NCBI RefSeq assembly: GCF_029963765.1 | Contig: NZ_JALBYU010000021.1 | Location: 1-64,000 of the forward strand | Length of the DNA: 64,000 nt | DNA from: Pseudomonas sp. UYIF39 | GTDB taxonomy: Bacteria; Pseudomonadota; Gammaproteobacteria; Pseudomonadales; Pseudomonadaceae | Direction of reading: 5' to 3' | Shown here: positions 1-8,861 of the stretch, in pieces | Layout of the letters: every line of letters starts with the position of its first letter | Position numbering within the stretch: the stretch's first letter is position 1 | Notes under the pieces: model-generated | Database searches by the model: none | What the model was told of the DNA's origin: nothing | What the model saw: only the letters and a program-made list of their open reading frames with translations | Position numbers and translations under genes: made by a program

Positions 1-21
1 GGCAAGTCTGAAACCGTGTCG

Positions 22-94
22 CGCCCATCGCGAGCAAGCTCGCTCCCACATTGGAATGCGTTCCCCTGTGGGAGCGAGCTTGCTCGCGATGGCG
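22..94. repeat. REPIN, GI-like REP doublet
   Basis: Two inverted arms (22-50 and 67-94) carry the core GGGAGCGAGCTTGCTCGCGA and its complement, separated by 16 bases. The same core recurs at 29.8, 34.4, 37.6 and 57.0 kb. Paired inverted REPs of this kind are known in P. fluorescens as REPINs, mobilised by a RAYT transposase encoded elsewhere. It lies just downstream of madM and may also act as an mRNA end structure. Confidence 0.85.
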
Positions 95-122
95 TCGGTA
101 CAATCAACGATAGTCCAGAGCC

Positions 123-887
123 CTACCCCACAATCCCGCGAACAATGAAGTACAGCAGCGAAGGCCCAAGCAAGCACCCAAGCCCGGTGTGGAACGTCGC
201 CGTCAACGCGCCATAAGGCACCAACCGCCGATCCGTCGCCGCCAACCCGGCCGTCACACCGCTGACAGTGCCAGCCAACCCGCCAAACACCATCGCCGAG
301 CGTGGGTTATCCAGCCCCATCCAGCGTGCGGCCATTGGCGTGCCGACCATCACAAAAATCGCCTTGATCAACCCGGTGGCAATCGACAACGCCACCACAT
401 CCGAACTCGCGCCAATCGCCGCCCCGGTCACCGGCCCGACGATGTAGGTCACCGCACCTGCACCGATGGTGGTCATGCTGATCGCATCGCGATAACCGAA
501 CGCCCAGGCCATGCTCGCACCGACAATGAATGGCAGGATCGTGCCCAGCAGCAGCGCAATCACACCGATCAAACCGGCCTTTTTCGCTTCGGTGGCTTGC
601 ACTTCGAATGCCGTGGCAACGATCGCAAAGTCCCGCAGCATGGCGCCGCCCATCAGACCGATGCCGGAAAACAGCGTCAGGTCCGCCAGGCCTTTTTGCC
701 CGCCAGTCATCGTGCCGCCGACCCAGGCCAGAACAAGCCCGATGACGATGGCAATCGCCGAACCGTGAATCCGTCCGAACGTCAGGCGCTTGGACAGCAC
801 CACCGACACCCACATGATCACGCCGACGAACGCGAACGCGGTCACCAGACTGTTATTGGCCAGCCCCTTCTCAATGAGTTCCCACAT
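123..887 (-). CDS. madM: Malonate transporter, MadM subunit
   Basis: This 254-residue protein is almost wholly hydrophobic, with several predicted membrane segments starting near residue 12 and small glycine-rich loops. It matches the MadM (MdcM) half of the two-component MadLM malonate/sodium symporter in the inner membrane. It starts one base after madL ends and is the last gene of the minus-strand malonate operon. The pairing with madL and the malonate decarboxylase genes upstream makes malonate uptake the clear role. No mdcR regulator gene follows in the 122 bases left in the window. Confidence 0.93.
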   Translation of the reverse strand: MWELIEKGLANNSLVTAFAFVGVIMWVSVVLSKRLTFGRIHGSAIAIVIGLVLAWVGGTMTGGQKGLADLTLFSGIGLMGGAMLRDFAIVATAFEVQATEAKKAGLIGVIALLLGTILPFIVGASMAWAFGYRDAISMTTIGAGAVTYIVGPVTGAAIGASSDVVALSIATGLIKAIFVMVGTPMAARWMGLDNPRSAMVFGGLAGTVSGVTAGLAATDRRLVPYGALTATFHTGLGCLLGPSLLYFIVRGIVG

Positions 888-888
888 A

Positions 889-1305
889 TCAGCGACCTCC
901 TACTGGAGTGCCGACCGGCGTTACTTGCGCCGGTTCGTCGGGCAACGGTTCGCCTTTGTGAGTCCGGCTGATCAGGGCAATGGTGCAACCGCAGATCACC
1001 ACCGAACCGATCGCCGCCAGCACCGCCACCGGGCCGCCGTGCAGGGCGGTGACGACGTTCTGTTGCGCGGCCATCGCGACCACGACGGGAATGTACATGG
1101 CGCCCCAGAAACCGACGCCCATCTCGCAATCCTTGGTCATGCCGCCGCGTTTTTGCATCCACAACCGCGCACAGATCAACAGGATCATCGCGATCCCGAC
1201 GCCGCCGACGTTTGATTTCACGCCCAGCAACATGCCGAGCATGTCTCCCAGGATCACCCCTGCCAGCGTACAAATCGCCAACAGCGCCACACCGTAAATA
1301 ATCAT
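889..1305 (-). CDS. madL: Malonate transporter, MadL subunit
   Basis: A 138-residue membrane protein beginning MIIYGVALLAICTLAGV, as MadL (MdcL) proteins do. I chose the ATG at 1305 because a GAGGA sequence lies about nine bases upstream; a longer reading from a TTG at 1320 would include that ribosome site. It forms the small subunit of the MadLM malonate symporter. It follows mdcH after a 65-base gap and precedes madM by one base. Confidence 0.93.
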   Translation of the reverse strand: MIIYGVALLAICTLAGVILGDMLGMLLGVKSNVGGVGIAMILLICARLWMQKRGGMTKDCEMGVGFWGAMYIPVVVAMAAQQNVVTALHGGPVAVLAAIGSVVICGCTIALISRTHKGEPLPDEPAQVTPVGTPVGGR

Positions 1306-1370
1306 TGTTGTCGTCCTCAAAGTGCATCGTCGAATGTTGTTTTTGTTGTTCGAAGGCCTGAGTCGGTGTT

Positions 1371-2282
1371 TTAGAGTTGGCGACGTCCCTCCTCAAGTAA
1401 CAGCGCCTGTAAGGTATCGAGCCGCGCACCGTCGAAGGCAATCACGGTGCCCTGCTCGAACACCCGGCGAGCCAGCCCGGTCAGCACCGCACCGGGCGGC
1501 AGTTCGATCTGTAGACGTACGCCGCGCTCGTAGGCGCTTTGTACCGTGCCGCGCCAATCCACCACGCGGCACATGTTGAAGGCCAGGTCATCGCGCAAGG
1601 CTTCGATGTTGATGATGGGCCGGGCGCGACTGCCGCTCAGATAGCCCAGCGTCGGTGTTTTCAGCTGCACCTTGGCGAAGGCTTCGGCCAGGGTTTTCGC
1701 AGGTGTGTCCAGCAGCGGGCAGTGGGACGGCACGCTGACGGCCAGACGTTTGGCCAAACCTGCACCACGACTTTTCGCCAACTCGGCCACCGCTTTCATC
1801 GCGCCATCGCTGCCGGCAATCACCACCTGGTTATCGGCGTTGATGTTGGCCAGGTAAACCGGCGTGTCGACGCTGTGAACCTGCGCCAGCAACCCTTCCA
1901 CCGTGACCAGGTCCAGACCGATGATCGCGGTCATGCCATAGCCTTGTGGATAAGCCTGTTGCATCAGCTCACCGCGCAGGCTGACCAGATGCAGCGCATC
2001 GCTGAAGCTCACGGCGCCGGCGACCACTGCTGCCGGGTAGGCGCCGATGGACAATCCCGCCACGTAATCCGACGTCATTAACAACTGGCGTGAAGCCGCG
2101 ACGCCAGCGATCAGCAGGCAGAGCTGAACCGCTCTTGTCGATTTCAACGACTCGGCGGAATCCAGAAGCAATGCATCTTCGCCCAGCACTTCACTCGCCT
2201 CGATCACCGTCTCGCGAGGCAAACGATGGAGCATGCCCGGCTGCTGCGCGCCCTGACCGGGGAACACCAGCAAACTGCTCAC
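1371..2282 (-). CDS. mdcH: Malonate decarboxylase epsilon subunit (malonyltransferase)
   Basis: A 303-residue acyltransferase of the FabD type. It has the N-terminal LLVFPGQGAQ motif, the nucleophile elbow GLSIGAY around Ser78 and a histidine in SVPSHCPLL. MdcH loads malonate onto the acyl carrier subunit MdcC to start the catalytic cycle. The GTG at 2282 overlaps the mdcG stop by four bases (GTGA), which favours it over an ATG at 2306 lying inside mdcG. The gene sits in the coupled mdc operon. Confidence 0.92.
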   Translation of the reverse strand: MSSLLVFPGQGAQQPGMLHRLPRETVIEASEVLGEDALLLDSAESLKSTRAVQLCLLIAGVAASRQLLMTSDYVAGLSIGAYPAAVVAGAVSFSDALHLVSLRGELMQQAYPQGYGMTAIIGLDLVTVEGLLAQVHSVDTPVYLANINADNQVVIAGSDGAMKAVAELAKSRGAGLAKRLAVSVPSHCPLLDTPAKTLAEAFAKVQLKTPTLGYLSGSRARPIINIEALRDDLAFNMCRVVDWRGTVQSAYERGVRLQIELPPGAVLTGLARRVFEQGTVIAFDGARLDTLQALLLEEGRRQL

Positions 2283-2890
2283 GCTGCTTGCTCCTGTGGA
2301 TTCCATGGATCAATCACCAGACAGGCTTCACTGGCGTTTTTCAGCAGGACCCATTGCGAGATACCGGCCCATTCGCGCAGGGCGACAGCGCCGTTTGGCG
2401 TTTGCAGTTGCATGTCCACCAAGCACACCGCGGCATCGAGAAGCTTCACCAGTTCCTGCGCCTGAACACGATCCAACGGCTGCGGTGTACGCAGGATCAA
2501 GTCAAGATCGCTGCCCTCATGCAATGCCTGAAAACCGCTGGCCAATTCAAACCCGGCGCTGCCGCTGACACCCCAAACCCACTCACAGGAATCGAGCATC
2601 GGCCGCAGTTGATTGAGGGCGCGCACTGCCGGCAAATCCCGATCAATTGAGACATGGCAAAGCGCTTCCGGCCGGACTTGACGCTGGATTGCATCGACCG
2701 ACATCACCGTTGCATACCGCTGCTCACGCAAGCGTCCACGCACGCCGACCGCGATTTGACCCGGCGCACTCGTCGCACGCCGAACCACTACCGGCTGACC
2801 CGCACTGATCGACTCGATCACCCACGAAGGTGCAGCCGCAGGCAACTGCTCCGGGGTCATCCCCCAGAGCAGGTCGTGGGCCAGAAGCAT
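2279..2890 (-). CDS. mdcG: Phosphoribosyl-dephospho-CoA transferase
   Basis: MdcG attaches the 2'-(5''-triphosphoribosyl)-3'-dephospho-CoA cofactor to the carrier serine of MdcC, giving holo-carrier. The 203-residue reading starts at MLLAHDLLWGM, two bases after the mdcE stop; a longer frame to 3013 lies within mdcE and is rejected. The nucleotidyltransferase-like GSDLDL motif is visible in the second half. It works with MdcB, which makes the cofactor precursor. Confidence 0.92.
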   Translation of the reverse strand: MLLAHDLLWGMTPEQLPAAAPSWVIESISAGQPVVVRRATSAPGQIAVGVRGRLREQRYATVMSVDAIQRQVRPEALCHVSIDRDLPAVRALNQLRPMLDSCEWVWGVSGSAGFELASGFQALHEGSDLDLILRTPQPLDRVQAQELVKLLDAAVCLVDMQLQTPNGAVALREWAGISQWVLLKNASEACLVIDPWNPQEQAA

Positions 2891-2892
2891 GT

Positions 2893-3696
2893 TCACCACT
2901 GCTCTCTCAGCAATTGGCGAACCTGGCTCGAGGCCGCACGGTTGCTCGCGCCCAAGCGGCTGCTCAGGTCGTGCCCTTTCGCGGCGACATCGCCAATCGC
3001 CTGACTCAGGCATTCAGCCACCCGAGTCAAATCGGCTGCCGTCGGCTGCTCGATCTGATCCACCGACAAGGTTTCCCAAAGCAACCCAAGGCTCGCGTAG
3101 CTGTCGATGTCATACGCCATCGGCGGCACGCTGGCGGCCAAGGCTTCGAGTTCTTCGACGCTGCGCAACGTCACCCGCGCCGCCGAAGCCTTGCCCATCG
3201 CATGAACCATTACACCCGGATCGCGCAGGGCAATCAGCCGATTGGCCTGATAGCCATGAGCGAGAAACGCCCCGGACATCGCCTTGCCCACCAGCAAACC
3301 GATCACGGCATGGCCGGCCAGTCGGGCGCGGGCATAATTGTCTGCCGCGCCGGCCAGTGCCTGATGAATGCCGAGCGCTTCTTCGCGCCGACCGTAGGCC
3401 TGACTCGGCACGTCGACGATGGCGATCAAGGCGCGTTTCTGTGGTTTATCCAGATCAGCTGCGATGACTTCATCCACGGCTTTGGCCAGCCCCCAACCTT
3501 CCAGCAAACCGACCTCGCCATTACGGGCACGGACGAAACGGTTGCCAGGATCAGCCACCACCGCGATAAAGCGAACGGGCCGGTCACCCAATACACCGTC
3601 GGCAACCTTCAACGAAGCGGGCAAACCATCAACCGGTTTCGCGCCCGCACTCAAGGCGTTGAACCAGTTCAAACCTCTCAGGGAATACGAACTCAT
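2893..3696 (-). CDS. mdcE: Malonate decarboxylase gamma subunit
   Basis: A 267-residue carboxyltransferase-fold protein starting MSSYSLRGLNWFNAL. With MdcD it forms the decarboxylase that removes CO2 from malonyl-MdcC to regenerate acetyl-MdcC. The ATG at 3696 shares the sequence ATGA with the mdcD stop, so translation is coupled, and this settles the start against an upstream ATG in the same frame. The length fits the family. Confidence 0.93.
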   Translation of the reverse strand: MSSYSLRGLNWFNALSAGAKPVDGLPASLKVADGVLGDRPVRFIAVVADPGNRFVRARNGEVGLLEGWGLAKAVDEVIAADLDKPQKRALIAIVDVPSQAYGRREEALGIHQALAGAADNYARARLAGHAVIGLLVGKAMSGAFLAHGYQANRLIALRDPGVMVHAMGKASAARVTLRSVEELEALAASVPPMAYDIDSYASLGLLWETLSVDQIEQPTAADLTRVAECLSQAIGDVAAKGHDLSSRLGASNRAASSQVRQLLREQW

Positions 3697-4547
3697 GAGC
3701 GCTCTCCTTGATACAGATCGCGAACCATTGACGGCTCGATTTGCAGCTCGGCGTCCAGACGGGCCAACCGTTGCAGGAACCATTCGGCCTGACGGCTGCG
3801 TTGCTGTTCCGGCAACCCTTGCTTAAGCAATTCACTGACCTGCTGCTGAACCTGCGCCACGTCGTCAGCGACAAAACGATCCACCAGCCCACTGGCGAAA
3901 CGTTGCTCACCACCGGTCAGGCTCCAGATGAAAGGACGATCACGGGAGTCATATTCCTCAAGCCCGGCTTCCTGTTCGATCACTTGCGGACCGTTCAAAC
4001 CAAGCCGAGCTTCCTGAGTCACCAGCAAATAACTGCACAACCCGGCGGCAATCGACATCCCGCCAAAGCAACCCACACTACCGGCGACCACACCCACAAC
4101 CGGCTGGTATTGGCGCAGATCGACAATCGCCGCATGGATATCGGCAATCGCCGCCAGCCCAAGGTTGGCCTCCTGCAATCGCACGCCACCGGTTTCCAGC
4201 AGCAACACGGCACGGGTCGCTATGCCATTGCGGTTGTCTTCGGCCGCCAACTCCAGCGCACCGGCAATCTTCGCCCCGCCGACCTCTCCGAGGCTGCCTC
4301 CCTGAAACGCGCCTTCGATAGCGGCGATGACCACCGGCAAACCGCCGAGGCTGCCCTTGGCGATGACTACGCCGTCATCCGCTTGCGGCACCACACCCTG
4401 GCGCGACAGCCACGGCGACATGACGCGTTGAAACGGGTCGAGTAATTCGCGGAAGGTGCCGGCGTCGAGCAAGGCTTTCGCCCGTTGCCGGGCGCCGAGT
4501 TCGACGAAGCTACGTCTTTGTAGGGATGGCTGAAGGAGATCAGTCAT
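3693..4547 (-). CDS. mdcD: Malonate decarboxylase beta subunit
   Basis: A 284-residue carboxyltransferase-fold protein starting MTDLLQPSLQRRSF. Regions such as GGVRLQEANLGL and GCFGGMSIAAGLCSYL resemble acetyl-CoA carboxylase beta subunits, as expected for the biotin-independent malonate decarboxylase. The start overlaps the end of mdcC by eight bases. MdcD and MdcE act together on malonyl-S-MdcC in the cytoplasm. Confidence 0.93.
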   Translation of the reverse strand: MTDLLQPSLQRRSFVELGARQRAKALLDAGTFRELLDPFQRVMSPWLSRQGVVPQADDGVVIAKGSLGGLPVVIAAIEGAFQGGSLGEVGGAKIAGALELAAEDNRNGIATRAVLLLETGGVRLQEANLGLAAIADIHAAIVDLRQYQPVVGVVAGSVGCFGGMSIAAGLCSYLLVTQEARLGLNGPQVIEQEAGLEEYDSRDRPFIWSLTGGEQRFASGLVDRFVADDVAQVQQQVSELLKQGLPEQQRSRQAEWFLQRLARLDAELQIEPSMVRDLYQGERS

Positions 4548-4839
4548 GGCCGATCTCCTCAAAGCCTTGTTCCAGACGCAAGCGCACCACACCCGGCGTC
4601 GCGCCGAAATCGTGGATATCGATCGCCATCGCGGGCGGTGTCTGACCGTCGAACATCCGCGCGAACAGATGCTGCCAGCGTTGCTCCGCACCGTTGACCG
4701 AGGTCTGCACCTTGATCGTCAGTTTGCCGGCCTGGCCTGGTTCGATCAGCACTTCCAGATCGCCCGAGCCGACACAACCCACCAGCGTCCGGCCGCGTGG
4801 CGGCTGCCCGGCGGGGAATTCAAAAGATAAGGTTTCCAT
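4540..4839 (-). CDS. mdcC: Malonate decarboxylase acyl carrier subunit delta
   Basis: A 99-residue carrier protein. Ser25 in the sequence GCVGSGDLEV is the expected attachment site for the dephospho-CoA-type prosthetic group; the family site is known to be this serine. The start at 4839 shares one base with the mdcB stop (TGATG). It carries acetyl and malonyl groups between MdcA, MdcH and MdcDE. Confidence 0.93.
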   Translation of the reverse strand: METLSFEFPAGQPPRGRTLVGCVGSGDLEVLIEPGQAGKLTIKVQTSVNGAEQRWQHLFARMFDGQTPPAMAIDIHDFGATPGVVRLRLEQGFEEIGHD

Positions 4840-5696
4840 CAGAAAGCTCCGGATTCGATGCGGTCGATGAACAAGCAAGCGGCGAGCAAGTCAGCAGCTC
4901 CGCCGGGCGAGGCGTTCAACGCGATCAGTTGTTCATCCAAGTCATGCAAACGACGACGACCGGCGAGGCTGGCACTGCCGCCCGCATCGAGCACGGCTTG
5001 CGCGCCGAACTGCATGGTCTGCAGACCTTGTTCGCCTGCGCGGTAGAGCACGCAGGTGTCGGCCAGATTCGTCATGATCGCCAGCAAGGCATCGAGCCGG
5101 GCGTTCTGCTCGCCATGACCGGCGGCGCGGCTGCATTTGAGTTGCGGCAGCGCCCGTTGAATCACTGCGGGGAAACCGAGCTGCGCTTCTTCACGGGCAC
5201 CGCGAGCGCCATAACGCTGGGCGACTTGCGCACCGTGGCTCAGAGGACGCGGCGCGTAACGGTCGTCGAGCAAGGCCAGACGTGCGGCGCGCAAGGTAAC
5301 GGCGCCTGCGCCAGTGGATTCAGGTTCCAGCGCAGTCGCAGCGACCAACAGACCCAAGGCCCAGATAGCGCCACGATGAGTGTTCACGCCGCCCGTGGTG
5401 GCGAGCATCACTGCCTCGCCTTCACGACCGATCAGGCCAATGGCTTCGCGCAGCGGCAGACCGACTTCGCCGAACTCGATGGCGGCCTCCGCCATTTCCT
5501 TGAACGCCGGCCACAGGGACAGCGCCGAAGCGTGCATCAGCCCGAGGTGCAAATCGGTGTGAGCGCCATTGCCACGACGGTCGACCAGCGCCGGTTTAGG
5601 CGACAGGTCCGCTTCGTCAATCAGCGCGTCCACGGCCAGATCCGCCAGCCGCTCAGCCAGGGACAGGGTTTTCGGTTGCAGGTTAAATGCGTGCAT
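4839..5696 (-). CDS. mdcB: Triphosphoribosyl-dephospho-CoA synthase
   Basis: A 285-residue enzyme of the CitG/MdcB family that joins ATP and dephospho-CoA to make the MdcC cofactor precursor. The family pattern [16 protein letters not shown] is present near residues 117-132, and [11 protein letters not shown] lies close to the C-terminus. The start MHAFNLQP at 5696 overlaps the mdcA stop by one base (TAATG). Confidence 0.92.
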   Translation of the reverse strand: MHAFNLQPKTLSLAERLADLAVDALIDEADLSPKPALVDRRGNGAHTDLHLGLMHASALSLWPAFKEMAEAAIEFGEVGLPLREAIGLIGREGEAVMLATTGGVNTHRGAIWALGLLVAATALEPESTGAGAVTLRAARLALLDDRYAPRPLSHGAQVAQRYGARGAREEAQLGFPAVIQRALPQLKCSRAAGHGEQNARLDALLAIMTNLADTCVLYRAGEQGLQTMQFGAQAVLDAGGSASLAGRRRLHDLDEQLIALNASPGGAADLLAACLFIDRIESGAF

Positions 5697-7366
5697 TACC
5701 AGCTCCTGAACTTGGCGGGCGGGTTGTAGAGGCCACCGGACCACTCGACCAGATCGGCCACGCTTTTCGCCGCCAGCAGTTCGCGGGTGGCGTCGGTGCG
5801 GCGGATGCCGAGGTCTTCGGGCAAGGCGATCAGGCCTTCGCGGCGCATGCGCGCGGTGTCTTTCGGGTTGTGGCGCAGGCCGATGGCGGTCACCCCGGCC
5901 ACGGCGGCGATCATTGCCTGGCGTTCTTCGAGGGAGCGGGCCTTGTACAAATAGGCGATGCCTTCTTCGGTCAGCAAGTGAGTGACGTCGTCGCCGTAAA
6001 CCATGATCGGCGCCAGCGGCATGCCGCTTTTTCTCGCCACTTCCACCGCGTCGAGGGTTTCGACGAAGGTCGGTTTACCGCCCTCCTGGAAGGTCTCGAC
6101 CATTTGCACCACGAGTTTCTTGCCCCGTTCCAGCAGCGCTTCGGGCGCATCGTCATGGCGCATGTCGAGCCAGGCTGGTGTGCCGTGGCGGCGACCGCGC
6201 GGGTCATGTCCCATGTTCGGCGCACCACCGAAACCGGCCAGGCGGCCGCGCGTCACGGTGGAGGAATGTCCGTCGCCGTCGACTTGCAGCGTGGCGCCAA
6301 TGAACAGGTCCACCGCGTATTGCCCGGCCAGTTGGCAGAACATCCGGTTGGACCGCAGAGAGCCGTCGCGTCCGGTGAAGAACACGTCAGGCCGAGCGGC
6401 GATGTAGTTTTCCATGCCCAGTTCGGTGCCGAAGCAATGCACGCTTTCGACCCAGCCGCTTTCGATGGCAGGGATCAAGGTTGGGTGCGGATTGAGCGTC
6501 CAGTTGCGGCAGATCTTGCCTTTCAGGCCGAGGGATTCGCCGTAGGTGGGCAGGATCAGTTCGATGGCGGCGGTGTTGAAACCGATGCCGTGGTTCAGGG
6601 ACTGGACGTTGTGTTTTTCGTAGATCCCGCGGATTGCCATCATCGCCATCAACACGTGCACAGGCTTGATGTGGCGCGGATCGCGGGTGAACAGCGGTTC
6701 AATGTAGAACGGCTTGTCGGCCACCACCACGAAATCGACCCAGGAGGCCGGGATGTCAACGCGAGGCAAGTCGCTGACATCGTCCACCAGTTGATTGACC
6801 TGAACGATGACGATGCCGTCGCTGAAGGCGGCCGGCTCGATCAATGCCGGGGTGTCTTCGGTGCTCGGGCCGGTGTAAATGTTACCGGCGCGGTCGGCCA
6901 TGAAACCGGCCGAAAGCACGACGTTGGGAATCAGGTCGACCACCAGTCGCGCATAGAGCTCGATGTAGGTGTGGATCGCACCGATTTCCAGCAGGCCGTC
7001 TTCCAGCAGCTGGCTGATGCGCAGGCTCTGGGTGCCGGCGAAAGAGAAGTCGAGCTTGCGAGCGATGCCGCGTTCGAACAGGTCCAGGTGCTCGGCGCGT
7101 CCGACACTGGGCATGATCATGTGCAGGTCATGCAGCTTCGCGGGATCGGCCTTGGCCAGGGAGCGGGAGAGGAAATCCGCCTGCTTCTGGTTATTGCCCT
7201 CCAGCACCACACGGTCGCCGGGCAGGATCAAAGCCTCCAGCGCTGCAACGATTTTGTCGGTGGGTAACACCACACCATCGGCGAGACCCCGTACCAGCTC
7301 GAGACGCCGCTGCTTTTCGCTGCGCCGCCGCGTCCATCGCGAGTCGGGGGATATTGTTGTTGTCAT
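5696..7366 (-). CDS. mdcA: Malonate decarboxylase alpha subunit (acetyl-ACP:malonate transferase)
   Basis: A 556-residue CoA-transferase-like protein that swaps acetate for malonate on MdcC. It starts [15 protein letters not shown] at 7366; about 100 codons of open frame upstream fall in non-coding sequence and are not counted. It is the first gene of mdcABCDEGH-madLM. The order and the overlapping junctions match the Pseudomonas malonate operon, which is normally controlled by a LysR regulator, MdcR, not seen here. Confidence 0.94.
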   Translation of the reverse strand: MTTTISPDSRWTRRRSEKQRRLELVRGLADGVVLPTDKIVAALEALILPGDRVVLEGNNQKQADFLSRSLAKADPAKLHDLHMIMPSVGRAEHLDLFERGIARKLDFSFAGTQSLRISQLLEDGLLEIGAIHTYIELYARLVVDLIPNVVLSAGFMADRAGNIYTGPSTEDTPALIEPAAFSDGIVIVQVNQLVDDVSDLPRVDIPASWVDFVVVADKPFYIEPLFTRDPRHIKPVHVLMAMMAIRGIYEKHNVQSLNHGIGFNTAAIELILPTYGESLGLKGKICRNWTLNPHPTLIPAIESGWVESVHCFGTELGMENYIAARPDVFFTGRDGSLRSNRMFCQLAGQYAVDLFIGATLQVDGDGHSSTVTRGRLAGFGGAPNMGHDPRGRRHGTPAWLDMRHDDAPEALLERGKKLVVQMVETFQEGGKPTFVETLDAVEVARKSGMPLAPIMVYGDDVTHLLTEEGIAYLYKARSLEERQAMIAAVAGVTAIGLRHNPKDTARMRREGLIALPEDLGIRRTDATRELLAAKSVADLVEWSGGLYNPPAKFRSW

Positions 7367-7448
7367 GACCACTCCACGGGTTCGCTGTCGTGGGAGCCAC
7401 CTTAGGAGCGTTGGGTGGGGGGCATCAATCAAGCAGCGAGACGGATCG

Positions 7449-7463
7449 TTACGCTTAGGGTAA
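7449..7463. promoter_or_regulatory. Possible LysR-type operator upstream of mdcA
   Basis: The interrupted palindrome TTAC-N7-GTAA lies 83-97 bases upstream of the mdcA start, a usual distance for a LysR-type binding site. The arms are only four bases long, so this could be chance. MdcR control of mdc operons is known from other bacteria; binding here is inference. Confidence 0.25.
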
Positions 7464-7503
7464 TGGTTGACTGGACGGACGCCATTGTCGGAATGCCGCA
7501 TCA

Positions 7504-7621
7504 CCCCGTTCGGCTGCGCAGCAGTCGTAAAACCATTGCTCTCGGTGTACCTGATACACCTCGGTTGCAGATTTTGGGGCTGCTTCGCAACCCAACGGGG
7601 GCAAGCCCCCTCGCCACAGGG
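7504..7621. repeat. REPIN of a second family, left end truncated
   Basis: The right arm (7591-7621) contains GGGGGCAAGCCCCCTCGCC and the left arm keeps only the inner CCGTTCGGCTGCGCAGCAG part. Its reverse complement is nearly identical over its whole length to the element at 8251-8387. With the malonate promoter it accounts for most of the 496-base gap between mdcA and the next gene. Confidence 0.8.
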
Positions 7622-7794
7622 TCCGACAGCCTGAGGTTTTGTGTTTAAAAGTTTGTCCGCAGGCACGGTGTGAGGCTACGCAGTCTGGCGTTACTGCCTA
7701 CAGCAATGCCGGAACCCGCTGACTGGTGCGGTTTTGCGTTGGTCCTTATCGTTTGCGTGTCGCTGCACATCCAGTGACTGGGACTGGAAACCCC

Positions 7795-7816
7795 AAAAAA
7801 AGGGCGCAAAAGCGCC
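7795..7816 (-). terminator. Rho-independent terminator, minus strand
   Basis: Read on the minus strand, a GGCGC-TTTT-GCGCC hairpin is followed by seven T residues. It would stop antisense transcripts entering the malonate operon from the right. It also lies in the leader region of the plus-strand DUF6124 gene, so a role there is possible. Confidence 0.5.
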
Positions 7817-7862
7817 ATTCATAACGAATGGGCCAACTCCAATCTGTAAGCGGAAACTCATT

Positions 7863-8240
7863 ATGTCCAAGGTAACGCCCAACTCAGCAGATAACACAGA
7901 CACCGATTCCCAAGCATCCCTCGAAGCCGAAAAACTCAAGGAAGCCGCCGACCGCGTCTTTTCCTACTACTTCCCACCCCATGAAAAACCGGGCAAGCGC
8001 CGCAAACATCCCCTCTTCACCGTCTCCCCCGATATCGACACCGAAGCCCTTCTGACCAATGCCTCCGAAGACCTGCTGTCCATCAGCGCCATTGCTGCCG
8101 ATCTGGCGGACGATGTGGAAGGCTCACGCCGCTCTGTAGCCTTGGCGCTCAGCCGGATGGCAGATGGCGTGCAGTTGTTGGTGGAGCGAGCGCTGGATCA
8201 CCATGAGTCGGCGCAGATGAAGGCTCAGGCCGGGGTTTAG
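7863..8240 (+). CDS. DUF6124 family protein
   Basis: A 125-residue hydrophilic protein of unknown function. It has the features I associate with the Pseudomonas DUF6124 family: a polar N-terminus, a LKEAADRVFSYYF segment, and VSPDIDTEALLTNASEDL in the middle, followed by a helical C-terminal half. The start MSKVTPNS at 7863 is chosen because the frame upstream runs through the terminator-like hairpin. No signal peptide or membrane segment is seen. It stands alone between two REPINs. Confidence 0.75.
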   Translation: MSKVTPNSADNTDTDSQASLEAEKLKEAADRVFSYYFPPHEKPGKRRKHPLFTVSPDIDTEALLTNASEDLLSISAIAADLADDVEGSRRSVALALSRMADGVQLLVERALDHHESAQMKAQAGV

Positions 8241-8250
8241 CACATAACCC

Positions 8251-8387
8251 TTGTGGCGAGGGGGCTTGCCCCCGTTGGGTTGCGCAGCAGCCCCAAAACC
8301 TGCAGCCGAGGTGTATCAGGTATACCGAGAGCAATGGTTTTACGACTGCTACGCAGCCGAACGGGGGCAAGCCCCCTCGCCACAGGG
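8251..8387. repeat. REPIN of the second family, complete
   Basis: Both arms are present: GGCGAGGGGGCTTGCCCCC at the left and its complement at the right, about 90 bases apart. It is an inverted copy of 7504-7621, so the two flank the DUF6124 gene. It also lies directly after the chpC stop, between convergent genes. Confidence 0.85.
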
Positions 8388-8393
8388 ATCTGG

Positions 8394-8861
8394 TCAGACC
8401 AGACCCGCACTCACTAGCAGTTCTTCCAGCGCCAGCAAGTCAGGGACTTTGGCCACTTGCTCCCCCACCTGCACCGCCGCCTGTTCCAGCGAGCACAACG
8501 GCACATCCACATAGCTCAACTGACTATCAAGCTTGTAAGAGCGCGGAATCCCCTGCACCAGCAAGGCGATGAATTTCAAATCGGGCCGCCCACCGAGAGC
8601 ATTGAGGATGACAATCCGCGCCCGCTCACCGATGACGACTTTTTGCCCACACGCCGACTCGAAACTCAGCAACGGAATCTGCCGGTTCCGCCACGTTACC
8701 CGCCCGAGGTACCACGGCGGCGTGTCTAGGTCGAAGGCGCTGGGTTGGTAATCAATAAGCTCCGCAACAGCGACGTTGGGCAGGATCAGGTTGCGGTCAG
8801 CCAAGGGCAGCAGCAGGCCGGTGAGGTTGTTGGTGCGCTGGTAAAAATGGTCATCAAGCAT
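8394..8861 (-). CDS. chpC: CheW-like adaptor ChpC
   Basis: A 155-residue CheW-domain protein beginning MLDDHFYQRTNNLTGLLLPL. In P. aeruginosa ChpC is a second adaptor of the Chp system and may link extra receptors to ChpA. It overlaps the end of chpA by eight bases and is the last gene of the cluster. In P. aeruginosa chpB lies between chpA and chpC; here it is absent. ChpD and chpE are also not present. Confidence 0.88.
   Translation of the reverse strand: MLDDHFYQRTNNLTGLLLPLADRNLILPNVAVAELIDYQPSAFDLDTPPWYLGRVTWRNRQIPLLSFESACGQKVVIGERARIVILNALGGRPDLKFIALLVQGIPRSYKLDSQLSYVDVPLCSLEQAAVQVGEQVAKVPDLLALEELLVSAGLV

Noticed and set aside
5687-7267. 526-codon plus-strand ORF opposite mdcA
   Set aside because: It is antisense to a clear malonate decarboxylase gene and has the His/Gln/Arg/Gly-rich composition of a shadow frame in GC-rich DNA.
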